Shown here one piece after another: positions 34,233 to 43,035 of a stretch of 64,000 nt of DNA (positions are counted from its first letter, which is position 1; each line of letters starts with the position of its first letter). The translations under genes and the position numbers were made by a program. The stretch covers positions 186,001-250,000 of the forward strand of contig NZ_SJJR01000005.1 in NCBI RefSeq assembly GCF_004331455.1, given 5' to 3'. Under the pieces are notes generated by a model that was given only the letters and a program-made list of their open reading frames with translations, did no database searches and had not been told where the DNA came from. Source of the stretch: Micromonospora zingiberis. GTDB taxonomy: Bacteria > Actinomycetota > Actinomycetes > Mycobacteriales > Micromonosporaceae.

Positions 34233-36152
34233 TCACACGGCGACGATGCCCCACTGCTCGTGGGCGCCCGACCCGTAGAGCCACTGGACGATGCCGGCGC
34301 CGTCGGCGGTGCTGGCCCCGCTGACGTTGAGCGACAGCCCGCTGAGCCGGTTGGTCAGCAGGTAGTGGCCGGCCGCGACGGGGGTGATCGCCCAGTGCTG
34401 CTGGAAGAGGTTCTGGTCGGCCCGCAGCACCACGGTGCCGCCGTTGACCCGGGATAGCCCGGCCACCTCCATCAGTTTTCCGCTGGCCACGCTGCGGATC
34501 TTGAAGTATCCGTCTCCGGTGCTGTCGAACGTCCACGTCTGGGTGGCGGTGCCCTGCCAGCTGGACTGGGCGATGTTCGTACCGTCCGCGGTGCCGGCGG
34601 TGGCTGCCTTGCCGCTGTGCCGGGCCTCGATCCGGTAACTGCCGGTGGTGAGCGGCAGCCGGGAGACCAGGGTGGGCCGGTTGCGACGACCGCCGATGGC
34701 CAGCCCGGAGACGTTGACGTAGTCGTCGGTACCCCGGTGGGCTTCCAACCGGAGGTAGCCGACGTCGCGCGGCGCCCACTCGGCGACCTTGGTGGTCATG
34801 TTCGGCGCCCACGTCCCCCGCGCGACCTCCGTGAAGGTGACCCCGTCGACGCTGGTGGAGATGGTGTACGAGGTGATGTCACCGTCGGTGAGGTAGTTGC
34901 GGCTCCACTGCTTCGGCAGGTACTCCAGGGTCGAGACGTGGCGCCACACCCCGCCCAGGTCGACGGTGATCGCCTGCGGCATCGGCAGCCGCCAGGTCGA
35001 CCAGCAGGTCTCCAGGTTGGTGTTGCTCTTGCCGTCGATCGCCCGCATCGGGCCCTCGGTGCCGTAATAGGCGGTCGCGTACGCGGCGACCGGGGTGATC
35101 GGCCACTCGACGCGGCGTGGTTGGGCGGGTAGTGCCTTGCGGGGCTGCGGTTTCCACGCCGCGCCCACCTCGGCCAACCGGGCCACGATGTTGTCGTCGA
35201 GTCGACCGGCCCGGTTCGGCGGGCAGTTGAGGATCAGCGACGTCCACTTGGCCTCCAGGTCGGTCAGGTGGTCGAGGATCGCGTTGCGCTTCAGCGGCTC
35301 GGTGGTGGGGGTGTGCGGGTGCCAGAACCAGCCGTTGCTGATCGTCTGACCCTGGAGCCCGACGTAGCTGTTGCCCTGTGGGGCGGTGATCCCGAGCGGC
35401 TGCTCGAAGTAGATGGCGTCACCGAGCCAGGGCTGGGACAGCCCGCCGTGGTCGATCATGACGGTGTCCGGCTGCAACGACCGGACCAGGTTGCGCACCT
35501 GTTGGTACGGCAGCGCCTGCTGGCCCATCTGCCAGGCGTACCCGTCCATCACGAACATGTCGATCTTGCCGTAGTTGGTCAGCAGTTCGCGGATCTGGCC
35601 GAGCACGTAGCTGATGTCGCCGGGCTCGATAACCTCGCTGGCCGGTACGCCGTGCCGGGTGTCGTACGCCTCCACCCCCTGGGTGCGGTCCCAGATCGAG
35701 AAGTAGAGGCCCACCTTGAGCCCGCGTGACCGGAACGCCTCGACGTACTGCGCCACGATGTCGTGCCGGTAACCGCTGTTGGCCACGGTCTGGCCGGTGT
35801 ACGCCGACGGCCACAGGCAGAAGCCGTCGTGGTGCTTGGTGGTCAGTACGCCGTAGCTCATCTTCGCCGCCACGGCGGCGTCGGCCCACTGCTCACAGTC
35901 CACCTGCGGCGGGGCGAACAGCGTGGGGGACTGGTGCGGCCGGGCCCACTCCTCGCCGGTGAAGGTGCCGAGACTGAAGTGGTTGAACATGCCGAAGCGC
36001 AGGTCGGCCAGGCGTTGCAGGATTCGTTGCGCGTGCTCCGGCGCCACGTTGCTCGCCTCGGCTGGGCCGGTCAGCGCGGGCAGGGCACTTGTCGCCGCGC
36101 CCGCTCCGGCGGCCGAGAGCACCGCGCGGCGCGACATCCGTACAGCAGGCAT
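34233..36152 (-). CDS. secreted alpha-L-fucosidase (GH29) with F5/8-type and ricin-type carbohydrate-binding domains
   Basis: 639 residues. Twin-arginine type signal (SRRAVLSAAGAGAATSAL) predicts Tat export. GH29 catalytic domain ~35-350: FGMFNHFSLGTFTGEEW, TKHHDGFCLW, VGLYFSIWD, IDMFVMDGYAWQ (likely nucleophile Asp) and LILNCPPNRAGRLDD. An F5/8 type C-like domain (~365-490) follows, then a ricin-B-lectin-like C-terminus (~505-639, repeated QxW: TQTWTF, QQHWAI, HEQWGI). Removes terminal alpha-linked fucose from glycans outside the cell. A near-consensus promoter overlapped by a LacI-type palindrome implies sugar-induced expression. Start ATG 36152 has GGAG upstream. Confidence 0.9.
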   Translation of the reverse strand: MPAVRMSRRAVLSAAGAGAATSALPALTGPAEASNVAPEHAQRILQRLADLRFGMFNHFSLGTFTGEEWARPHQSPTLFAPPQVDCEQWADAAVAAKMSYGVLTTKHHDGFCLWPSAYTGQTVANSGYRHDIVAQYVEAFRSRGLKVGLYFSIWDRTQGVEAYDTRHGVPASEVIEPGDISYVLGQIRELLTNYGKIDMFVMDGYAWQMGQQALPYQQVRNLVRSLQPDTVMIDHGGLSQPWLGDAIYFEQPLGITAPQGNSYVGLQGQTISNGWFWHPHTPTTEPLKRNAILDHLTDLEAKWTSLILNCPPNRAGRLDDNIVARLAEVGAAWKPQPRKALPAQPRRVEWPITPVAAYATAYYGTEGPMRAIDGKSNTNLETCWSTWRLPMPQAITVDLGGVWRHVSTLEYLPKQWSRNYLTDGDITSYTISTSVDGVTFTEVARGTWAPNMTTKVAEWAPRDVGYLRLEAHRGTDDYVNVSGLAIGGRRNRPTLVSRLPLTTGSYRIEARHSGKAATAGTADGTNIAQSSWQGTATQTWTFDSTGDGYFKIRSVASGKLMEVAGLSRVNGGTVVLRADQNLFQQHWAITPVAAGHYLLTNRLSGLSLNVSGASTADGAGIVQWLYGSGAHEQWGIVAV

Positions 36153-36210
36153 GAAGGATCACACTCCAAACCGGGGGTTACTGGCGGGATTCCCGCCGAG
36201 TTGATCGATG

Positions 36211-36239
36211 ATCATACGTTTACGGATCGGAAATGTGAA
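36211..36239 (-). promoter_or_regulatory. fucosidase promoter
   Basis: Minus strand: -35 TTCACA (36234-36239), 17-bp spacer, -10 TATGAT (36211-36216). This is the closest match to the vegetative consensus in the window. Leader ~50 nt. Confidence 0.65.
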
Positions 36240-36249
36240 CGCTCACATT
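36232..36249. promoter_or_regulatory. LacI-type operator overlapping the fucosidase -35
   Basis: Palindrome AATGTGA-ACGC-TCACATT, very like the symmetric lac operator (TGTGAGCGCTCACA). It covers the -35 box, so a bound repressor would block the fucosidase promoter. No LacI-family gene lies in the window. Confidence 0.65.
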
Positions 36250-36379
36250 CGGTAGTCGCCGGGGCGGCGGGAGTCGGCCGAATTGTCGTAGTAGCCGGCC
36301 TTGTCGTCCTGACCATGAAAGGCTGGACGCGCTGCCGCGCGTGCCGCCGCCCCGCGCGGACACGCGGAAAGGGAGCGTC

Positions 36380-36748
36380 ATGACCGGAGAGCCACGTCTC
36401 GACTTCGCGCTCGACACGTACGAGTGCATCGTGCTGTATCCGGGCACGGCGGGACGTTCGCTGCCCGCCGAGACCATCCAGCGGTTGCAGGCCGAGCACG
36501 CCGAGCACATGCAGGCGCTGCAGCGGCGGGGGATCATTCTGGTGGCCGGTGCGGTGGACGGCAACGACGCCCGGGAGCCGGACCCGCCGTTGGGATTCGG
36601 TCTGGCCCGCACCGGATCGGTCGACGATGTGCGCAGCGTGATGGAGGCCGACCCGGCGGTGCAGGCCGGGCTCTACCGGGTGGACGTGATGACCTTCCTC
36701 TGCCCGGCCGGCTCGCTGGAGTTTCCGCTGGTCAAGACGGAGGGCTGA
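36380..36748 (+). CDS. YCII-related domain protein
   Basis: 122 residues, ATG 36380 with AAGGGAG upstream. Ferredoxin-like YciI fold: YECIVLYPG at the start, LQAEHAEHMQALQRRGIILVAGAV with the conserved His, and MEADPAVQAGLYRVDVMTF at the C-terminus. YCII proteins are small dimeric cytoplasmic enzymes or accessory domains without one defined reaction. Divergent from the fucosidase gene across the LacI-type operator, so it might share that control. Confidence 0.8.
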   Translation: MTGEPRLDFALDTYECIVLYPGTAGRSLPAETIQRLQAEHAEHMQALQRRGIILVAGAVDGNDAREPDPPLGFGLARTGSVDDVRSVMEADPAVQAGLYRVDVMTFLCPAGSLEFPLVKTEG

Positions 36749-36983
36749 CCCGAACAGCGGGCAGGCTCGGCGGTAACCGGGTGATCACGATCGGTCGTGG
36801 GCGTGGAGCGGTTCGGTGCACCCTGGCATGGGAGGCGTACCATTCCGGCGCGCGGTCGCTGTTGCCCGCCATTGACGTCCGGTGTGGTTCCGCCCGCCGG
36901 CTGCGCGCGTACACCGTGCGCCATTGGACAATTGTTCCGCTTTGCGCAAGGGGTCGGCCGATGGTCCGACCCGGAGGAGAGAC

Positions 36984-36989
36984 TAGCCT
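36984..36989 (+). promoter_or_regulatory. pyk -10 box, leaderless arrangement
   Basis: TAGCCT ends 7 nt before GTG 36997. A GGAGGAGA just upstream (36973-36980) could instead serve ATG 36991. Confidence 0.45.
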
Positions 36990-36996
36990 GATGGGC

Positions 36997-38439
36997 GTGA
37001 CACGCCGCGCGAAGATCGTCTGCACTCTTGGCCCCGCCACCTCGTCGCCCGAGCGCATCCGTGGGCTCGTCGAGGCCGGAATGAACGTGGCGAGGCTCAA
37101 CTTCAGCCATGGCAGCCACGCCGACCACGAGGCGGTCTACCGTCTGGTCCGCGAGGCGTCCGAGGCGACCGGCAAACCGGTGGCGGTCCTGGCCGACCTG
37201 CAGGGGCCGAAGATCCGGCTGGGCCGGTTCGCCGACGGCCCGCACGAGTGGCGCACCGGCGACTCCGTGGTGATCACCGGAGACGACGTGGTGGGCAGCA
37301 AGGAGCGGGTCTCCTGCACCTACCGGAAGCTGCCGCAGGAGGTAAAGCCCGGTGACCGGCTGCTGATCGACGACGGTCGGGTGGCCGTCGAGGTCACCGA
37401 CGTCACCGGAAACGACATCCGGGTCCTGGTCACCGAGGGTGGGCCGGTCAGCAACAACAAGGGCGTGTCGCTGCCCAACGTGGCGGTCAGCGTGCCCGCC
37501 CTGTCCGACAAGGACGCCGACGACCTGCGCTTCGCGCTCGGCCTCGGGGTCGACCTGGTCGCGCTCTCCTTCGTCCGCTCCGCCGACGACATCAAGCTCT
37601 GCCACTCGATCATGAGTGAGGTCGGCGTACACCGGCCGGTGCTGGCCAAGGTCGAGAAGCCGGAGGCGGTCGACCACCTTGAGGCGATCGTGCTGGCCTT
37701 CGACGGCGTGATGGTCGCCCGCGGTGACCTCGGCGTGGAACTCCCGCTGGACGAGGTGCCGCTGGTGCAGAAGCGCGCCGTGCAGCTGTGCCGGGAGAAC
37801 GCCAAGCCGGTCATCGTGGCCACCCAGATGCTCGACTCCATGATCGAGAACTCGCGGCCGACCCGCGCCGAGGCGTCGGACGTCGCCAACGCGGTACTCG
37901 ACGGCGCCGACGCGGTGATGCTCTCCGGCGAGACCAGCGTGGGCAAGTACCCCGTGCTGACCGTCAGCACCATGGCCAAGATCGTGAGCACCACCGAGTC
38001 CGGGTCGATCGCGGTTCCCCGCCTCCAGCACGACCCGCGTACCCACGGTGGCGCCCTCACCGTCGCCGCCTCCTCGATCGCCCGGGCCATCGGCGCCAAG
38101 GCCCTGGTCGCCTTCTCGCAGACCGGCGACACCGTACGCCGACTCAGCCGGCTGCACTGCGACCTGCCGCTGCTGGCCTTCACCCCGGTGCCCGAGGTGC
38201 GTTCCCAGCTCGCCCTCTGCTGGGGTGTGGAGACGTTCCTGATGCCGTTCGTGCAGCACACCGACGACATGTTCCGCCAGGTCGACCAGGCGCTGCTCGG
38301 GCTCAACCGGGGCAACCCCGGCGACTACGTGGTGATCGTCGCGGGCAGCCCGCCCGGCACCCCCGGCTCGACCAACACCCTGCGGGTACACCAGCTCGGA
38401 TCGCTGGTCGACGCCGCGTCGGCGCGAGCCCTGCAGTGA
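36997..38439 (+). CDS. pyk: pyruvate kinase
   Basis: Final ATP-yielding step of glycolysis. 480 residues from GTG 36997; mycobacterial Pyk likewise begins MTRR-KIVCTLGPA, which favours this start over ATG 36991. Motifs: KIVCTLGPATSS, NVARLNFSHGSH, LADLQGPKIR, LAKVEKPEAV, VMVARGDLGVELPLDEVP, ATQMLDSMIENSRPTRAE, ADAVMLSGETSVGKYP. The C-terminal allosteric domain is present. Stop overlaps tesB by 4 bp, the same pair order as in M. tuberculosis. Confidence 0.97.
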   Translation: MTRRAKIVCTLGPATSSPERIRGLVEAGMNVARLNFSHGSHADHEAVYRLVREASEATGKPVAVLADLQGPKIRLGRFADGPHEWRTGDSVVITGDDVVGSKERVSCTYRKLPQEVKPGDRLLIDDGRVAVEVTDVTGNDIRVLVTEGGPVSNNKGVSLPNVAVSVPALSDKDADDLRFALGLGVDLVALSFVRSADDIKLCHSIMSEVGVHRPVLAKVEKPEAVDHLEAIVLAFDGVMVARGDLGVELPLDEVPLVQKRAVQLCRENAKPVIVATQMLDSMIENSRPTRAEASDVANAVLDGADAVMLSGETSVGKYPVLTVSTMAKIVSTTESGSIAVPRLQHDPRTHGGALTVAASSIARAIGAKALVAFSQTGDTVRRLSRLHCDLPLLAFTPVPEVRSQLALCWGVETFLMPFVQHTDDMFRQVDQALLGLNRGNPGDYVVIVAGSPPGTPGSTNTLRVHQLGSLVDAASARALQ

Positions 38440-39320
38440 GCGACGGCCCGGCGCTGGTCGGCCAGGCCGCCGTCGACCAACTGCTGGAGGTCCTCGACCT
38501 GGCGCCGACCGGCACCATGTCGTTCCGGGGGATGAGCCCCCCGGTCGGCCCCCAGCGGGTGTACGGCGGCCAGGTCGCCGGCCAGGCCCTGGTCGCCGCC
38601 GGCCGTACCGTCGACCCCGAGCGGGTGGTCCACTCGCTGCACGGCTACTTCGTGCGGCCCGGGGACCCCGCCGAGCCGATCGAGTACGAGGTGGAGAACA
38701 TCCGCGACGGCCGTTCCTTCTCGGTACGCCGCTCGGTGGCGCTGCAACACGGCAAGCCGATCTTCTTCATGTCGGCCTCGTTCCAGCGTTCCGAGGAAGG
38801 GCTGGACCACCAGGCTCCCGTCCCGCCGGACGTACCCGGGCCCGAGCAGGTGCCCACCATGTCCGACCGGCTGGCCCGCTACCCGGAACGGCTGGGCATC
38901 TGGGGGCAGATCCCCCGGCCCATCGACGTACGCTACGTCGGCGAGCCCGGCTGGGTGCGCCCCGGCGACCGGCCCGCCGACCCGCAGCAGCGGGTGTGGA
39001 TGCGCATCGACGGCAAGCTTCCCGACGACCCGCTGCTGCACGCCTGCGCGCTGACCTACGCCTCCGACCTCACCCTGCTCGACTCGGTGCTCTCGGTGCA
39101 CGGCGAGGTGTGGGGCCCCGGTGGTGTGGTCGGCGCCAGCCTCGACCACGCCCTGTGGTTCCACCGGTCGTTCCGCGCCGACGAGTGGTTCCTCTACGAC
39201 TGCTGGAGCCCGTCGGCCTCCGGTGCCCGGGGCCTGGCCACCGGCCGGCTGTTCACGGTCGACGGGTGGCACATCGCCAGCGCCGTACAGGAGGGTCTGC
39301 TGCGTCGCGTCGGCGCGTGA
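38436..39320 (+). CDS. tesB: acyl-CoA thioesterase II
   Basis: 294 residues, double hot-dog fold. Hydrolyses acyl-CoA to free acid and CoA. Visible: RVYGGQVAGQALVAA, VHSLHGYFVRPGDP, FSVRRSVALQHGKPIFFMSASFQ in the first hot dog, and LLDSVLSVHG, SLDHALWFHRSFRADEWFLYD, RGLATGRLFTVDG in the second, with the D-S/T-Q active-site elements. GTG start overlaps the pyk stop (GTGA). Confidence 0.93.
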   Translation: MSDGPALVGQAAVDQLLEVLDLAPTGTMSFRGMSPPVGPQRVYGGQVAGQALVAAGRTVDPERVVHSLHGYFVRPGDPAEPIEYEVENIRDGRSFSVRRSVALQHGKPIFFMSASFQRSEEGLDHQAPVPPDVPGPEQVPTMSDRLARYPERLGIWGQIPRPIDVRYVGEPGWVRPGDRPADPQQRVWMRIDGKLPDDPLLHACALTYASDLTLLDSVLSVHGEVWGPGGVVGASLDHALWFHRSFRADEWFLYDCWSPSASGARGLATGRLFTVDGWHIASAVQEGLLRRVGA

Positions 39321-39448
39321 CCTGGCTCTCCTCCCACGCCTGACACCTGCCCCGACATGGCCTCGACCCGCGCGCCGACCAGCGGCGGTACCACCCGGGT
39401 CCGCCGATCGGTGTAGGGGTGATCGTCCGGGCGGAGCGGCGGGCCGAC

Positions 39449-39454
39449 TAACCT
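39449..39454 (+). promoter_or_regulatory. -10 box of the Rrf2 gene, leaderless arrangement
   Basis: TAACCT, 7 nt before ATG 39462. Confidence 0.45.
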
Positions 39455-39461
39455 GTCCGGC

Positions 39462-39923
39462 ATGCGCCTCTCCGCCCGGGTGGACTACGCCCTTCGAGCC
39501 GTTACCGAGCTGGCCTCGGTGACCGGGGCCGGTCGTGGTCGTCCGGTGACCGCCGACCAGATCGCCCGAGCCCAGGAGATCCCACCCAAGTTCCTGGAGA
39601 GCATCCTGCTGCAACTGCGCCGGGGCGGCATCATGCAGGCCCAGCGGGGCCCGGAGGGTGGCTACTGGCTGGCCCGCCCCGCCGAGGAGATCTCCCTGGC
39701 CGACGTGATCCGGGTGATCGACGGGCCGCTGGCCCACATCCGGGGGCAGCGGCCCGAGCAGCTCGGCTACCAGGGTGCCGCCCGCGCGTTGCAGGACGTC
39801 TGGATCGCCCTGCGCGCCAGCGAACGCCAGATCCTCGAACTCGTCACCGTCGCCGACGTGGCACAGGGCACCCTGCCCGAACAGGTCACCAAGCTGGTCT
39901 CCGACCCCCGCGCCTGGACCTGA
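39462..39923 (+). CDS. Rrf2-family transcriptional regulator without cysteines
   Basis: 153 residues. Winged HTH typical of Rrf2: MRLSARVDYALRAVTELA, ADQIARAQEIPPKFLESILLQLRRGGIMQAQRGPEGGYWLARP. The iron-sulfur cysteines of IscR/NsrR are absent; the protein has no cysteine at all, so it cannot sense through a cluster and is more like CymR-type members that sense by protein contact. The next gene is a TauE/SafE sulfur-anion exporter, suggesting a sulfur-related regulon. They are separated by a very strong hairpin. Confidence 0.88.
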   Translation: MRLSARVDYALRAVTELASVTGAGRGRPVTADQIARAQEIPPKFLESILLQLRRGGIMQAQRGPEGGYWLARPAEEISLADVIRVIDGPLAHIRGQRPEQLGYQGAARALQDVWIALRASERQILELVTVADVAQGTLPEQVTKLVSDPRAWT

Positions 39924-40124
39924 CCCCGCTCGCCCGGCCCACCGCCGTCGGGGCGACGGTCGCCGACCGCCCCAATACGCCCACTGCCCGCCCGCCCGCC
40001 CCGCCACCCGCCCGCCCCGCCACCCGCCCGACCCGTACCCCGCCCGACCCGTACCCCGCCGGGACTGGCCGGACACCGGGCGCCGCCGCAGCGGCCACCC
40101 CTGCGGGTGACACCCCTCGATCCC

Positions 40125-40196
40125 CCCTTTGCTCTGCTTCACTCCACGCACCGTTTCGGGACGAAATCGGTGCGTGGAGTGAAGCAGAGCAAAGGG
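40125..40196. terminator. 29-bp perfect hairpin
   Basis: Arms 40125-40153 and 40168-40196 are exact complements; the 14-nt loop (tttcgggacgaaat) itself adds a TTTC/GAAA pair. It lies ~200 bp after the Rrf2 stop and ~120 bp before tauE, and is the longest perfect inverted repeat in the window. Confidence 0.8.
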
Positions 40197-40317
40197 CGCA
40201 GGGGGAGGTGGGTCGGTGGTGTCGTCTCACTGACCGATCAGGGGCTTGACCGGAGGCCCTCCCGTGCCGCATTGTCGACCAAGTTGATAGGAGTTGCCGA
40301 AAAGTCAGGAGGCGGCC

Positions 40318-41271
40318 GTGCGCAAGCTGCTGGTCATCGCACTGGTCGGGCTCGCCGCTCAGTTGGTCGACGGGTCGCTCGGCATGGCGTACGGGCTGAC
40401 CTCCTCGACGCTGCTGCTCCTGGCCGGGGTCGCGCCGGCCGCCGCGTCCGCCTCGGTGCACCTGGCCGAGATCGGCACCACGCTGGCCGCCGGCGCCGCG
40501 CACTGGCGGTTCGGCAACGTCGACTGGCGGGTGGTGAACCGCATCGCCATCCCCGGGGCGGTCGGTGCGTTCGCCGGTGCCACCTTCCTCAGCGCCCTCT
40601 CCACCGAGGCAGCCGCACCGTGGATGGCCGCGATCCTGTTCACGCTGGGCGCGTACCTGCTCGTGCGGTTCTCCCGGCCGCTGCGCCGCAACCCGGCAGC
40701 CGGCCGGCTGCGCGGGCGTTTCCTCGGCCCGCTCGGCCTGGTCGCCGGCTTCGTCGACGCCACCGGCGGTGGGGGATGGGGTCCGGTCGCCACGCCGGCC
40801 CTGCTGGTCAGCGGGCGGATGGAGCCCCGCAAGGTGATCGGCTCGGTGGACACCTCCGAGTTCCTCGTCGCGGTCTCGGCCAGCCTCGGCTTCCTCATCG
40901 GGTTGGGCACCGAGGGATTCCTGCTGCCGATCGTGCTCGCCCTGCTCGTCGGCGGCCTGATCGCCGCGCCGATCGCCGCCTGGCTGGTGCGTATCGTCCC
41001 GGCCCAGCTGCTCGGCGCGGCCGTCGGTGGCGTGATCGTGCTGACCAACGCCCGCATCCTGATGCGCAGCGCCGACCTGGGCGGTTCCCTGCCGGTGCTG
41101 GTCTACCTGCTGCTGGCGGCGGGCTGGGTCGCCGCCCTGGTGCTCGCGGTGCGGCTGGTGCTGCGCACCCGGCGCCAGCGCACCCTCGCCGAGGCGACCG
41201 GCACGGACCAGGCCGCCGCCGACGCGCGTCCGGCCGACGAGGTCGCCGCCCTCTCCGGCGCCGACCGCTGA
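40318..41271 (+). CDS. TauE/SafE-family sulfite/anion exporter
   Basis: 317 residues, GTG 40318 with an ideal AGGAGG 8 nt upstream. About eight membrane helices in two halves. Conserved motifs: LVGLAAQLVDGSLGMAYGLTSST in helix 1 and its mirrored VAGFVDATGGGGWGPVATPALL in the second half, the duplicated family core. Transports sulfite or organosulfonate-like anions; substrate not fixed. Cytoplasmic C-tail ~45 residues, Ala rich. An upstream Rrf2 regulator and a 390-bp gap with a hairpin precede it. Confidence 0.9.
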   Translation: MRKLLVIALVGLAAQLVDGSLGMAYGLTSSTLLLLAGVAPAAASASVHLAEIGTTLAAGAAHWRFGNVDWRVVNRIAIPGAVGAFAGATFLSALSTEAAAPWMAAILFTLGAYLLVRFSRPLRRNPAAGRLRGRFLGPLGLVAGFVDATGGGGWGPVATPALLVSGRMEPRKVIGSVDTSEFLVAVSASLGFLIGLGTEGFLLPIVLALLVGGLIAAPIAAWLVRIVPAQLLGAAVGGVIVLTNARILMRSADLGGSLPVLVYLLLAAGWVAALVLAVRLVLRTRRQRTLAEATGTDQAAADARPADEVAALSGADR

Positions 41272-41371
41272 CGACCCACACCTGCCACCGCGCCCCCGGC
41301 CGGCGGTCCGGCGACGGCGCAGCGCGACCGACGTCCGCCACCGTCAAGCTCGACCTGGGCCGGCGCTGACG

Positions 41372-42814
41372 TCAGCCGACCGGGGCCGCCGACGGCGTCG
41401 TCCCGGCCTCGGCAGCCGCCTGTGAGATCAGCTCCCACGCCTCGTCGACGTGGGCCTCGGTGGTCTGCGGTGCGCCGACGGCGAGGCGCAACGTGTGGCG
41501 GCCGGCCACCCGGGTGTGCGTCAGGTACACCCGGCCGGTGCCGTTTACCGTCGCCAGCAGCCGTTCGTTCGGCCCGTCGGCCCCGCGCAGCCGGAAGCAG
41601 ACCAGGGCGTACGGGTGCCCGGTGACCAGTTCGAAACGGTCGTCGGCACGTACCCGGTCGGCGAACCGGGCGGCCATGGCCACCCCGCTACGGACGTGCT
41701 CACGCAGCCCTTCGACGCCGTACCAGCGCAGCACGAACCACAGTTTCAGGGCACGGAAGCGTCGGCCCAGCGGCACCTGCCAGTCCCGGTAGTCGATCAC
41801 CGCGCCGGACTCGGTGGCCGCGTTGCGCAGGTACTCCGGCAGCACGGACAGCGCCTCGACCAGTTCACCGGCGTCGGCCACCCAGAACGCGTCGCAGTCG
41901 AAGCCGGTGAGCAGCCACTTGTGCGGGTCGAAACAGTAGGAGTCGGCGTACTCCAGGCCCGCGTGGCCGAAGCGCAGCTCCGGGCAGATCGCCGCCGCTC
42001 CCGCGTACGCGGCGTCGACGTGCAGGAAGATCCCGTACTCGGCGCAGATTGGCCCGATCTGCGGCAGCGGGTCGATCGCCGTGGTGGAAGTGGTGCCCAC
42101 GGTCGCCACCACCAGGGCCGGTACCACTCCGGCGGCCCGGTCCGCCTCGATCGCCGTCCGCAGCGCCGCCGCTGACATGGCCCGGGTAGCCGGGTCCACG
42201 TCGATCAGTCGTACCCCGTCGGCGCCCAGCCCGGCGATCCGGGCTGCCTTCTCGATCGACGAGTGCGCCTCGGTCGACGCGTACACCCGGTAACGGCGGT
42301 CGACGCCCGCCTCGCGCCACCGCCCGCCCCCGGCCCGGTGCAGCGCGACCAGGGTGGCCACCAGCGTGGCCGAGGAGGCCGAGTCCTGGATGACGCCGCC
42401 GCCGGGGCCGGCGGAGCGGAACCGGGCCGGCAGGTCCAACGCCTCCGCCAGCCAGTCGAGCAGCACCGTCTCCATCTCGGTGCAGGCCGGTCCGGTGGAC
42501 CAGAGCATGCCCTGCACGCCGAGACCCGCGCTGACCAGGTCGCCCAGCACACTGGGGCCGCTGGTGTTGGCGGGGAAGTACCCGAAGAAGCCCGGATGCT
42601 GCCAGTGGGTCAGCCCGGGGGTGACCAGCTTGTCCAGATCGGCGAGGACGGCCTGGACCGGCTCGCCGTGTGCCGGTGGACCGGCCGGCAACCCGGCGGC
42701 CACCGTGCCGGGCGGGTCCTGCGAGGTCACCGGGCGTTGGGGGAGCGTGGCCCAGTAGTCGGCGATCCAGTCGACGACCGCGTACCCGGCCTGGCGGAAC
42801 TCCTCGGGGGTCAT
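41372..42814 (-). CDS. PLP-dependent amino-acid decarboxylase (group II, aromatic type)
   Basis: 480 residues from ATG 42814 (MTPEEFRQAGYAVVDWIADYW, the usual start of this family). The frame stays open 30 codons further upstream, but that would run through the divergent promoter. Motifs: THWQHPGFFGYFPAN, GGGVIQDSASSAT, ASTEAHSSIEKAARIAG, VATVGTTSTTAIDP, HVDAAYAGAA and CFDPHKWLLTGFDCD with the PLP lysine. Relatives decarboxylate DOPA, tryptophan or phenylalanine-type substrates. Substrate choice cannot be read here. Divergent from the rhamnogalacturonan lyase. Confidence 0.92.
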   Translation of the reverse strand: MTPEEFRQAGYAVVDWIADYWATLPQRPVTSQDPPGTVAAGLPAGPPAHGEPVQAVLADLDKLVTPGLTHWQHPGFFGYFPANTSGPSVLGDLVSAGLGVQGMLWSTGPACTEMETVLLDWLAEALDLPARFRSAGPGGGVIQDSASSATLVATLVALHRAGGGRWREAGVDRRYRVYASTEAHSSIEKAARIAGLGADGVRLIDVDPATRAMSAAALRTAIEADRAAGVVPALVVATVGTTSTTAIDPLPQIGPICAEYGIFLHVDAAYAGAAAICPELRFGHAGLEYADSYCFDPHKWLLTGFDCDAFWVADAGELVEALSVLPEYLRNAATESGAVIDYRDWQVPLGRRFRALKLWFVLRWYGVEGLREHVRSGVAMAARFADRVRADDRFELVTGHPYALVCFRLRGADGPNERLLATVNGTGRVYLTHTRVAGRHTLRLAVGAPQTTEAHVDEAWELISQAAAEAGTTPSAAPVG

Positions 42815-42875
42815 GTGCGCTGCCACCCGGGAAGTCGACCAAGAAGCAGGCGCGGTGGCAACCGTGCCGGACCGA

Positions 42876-42904
42876 TTGTGGGCAGCAAGCGCTTGCCCTA
42901 GCAT
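42876..42904 (+). promoter_or_regulatory. promoter of the rhamnogalacturonan lyase with LacI-type operator in the spacer
   Basis: -35 TTGTGG (42876-42881), 17-bp spacer, -10 TAGCAT (42899-42904). The spacer holds the perfect 12-bp palindrome GCAAGCGCTTGC (42885-42896), a typical LacI-family half-site pair. Leader ~125 nt to ATG 43036. Confidence 0.65.
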
Positions 42905-43035
42905 CGCAGCTGCACGGGGCCACGCTTGCCGACGTCGATGCGTCGGGATCTCTGCCGCCAGCGCGGCACCCCGCCGGCACCGGGCAGGCCGGCGACGCCA
43001 CCGCCGCGCGCCCGACCTCCACCGGAGGACACCCC

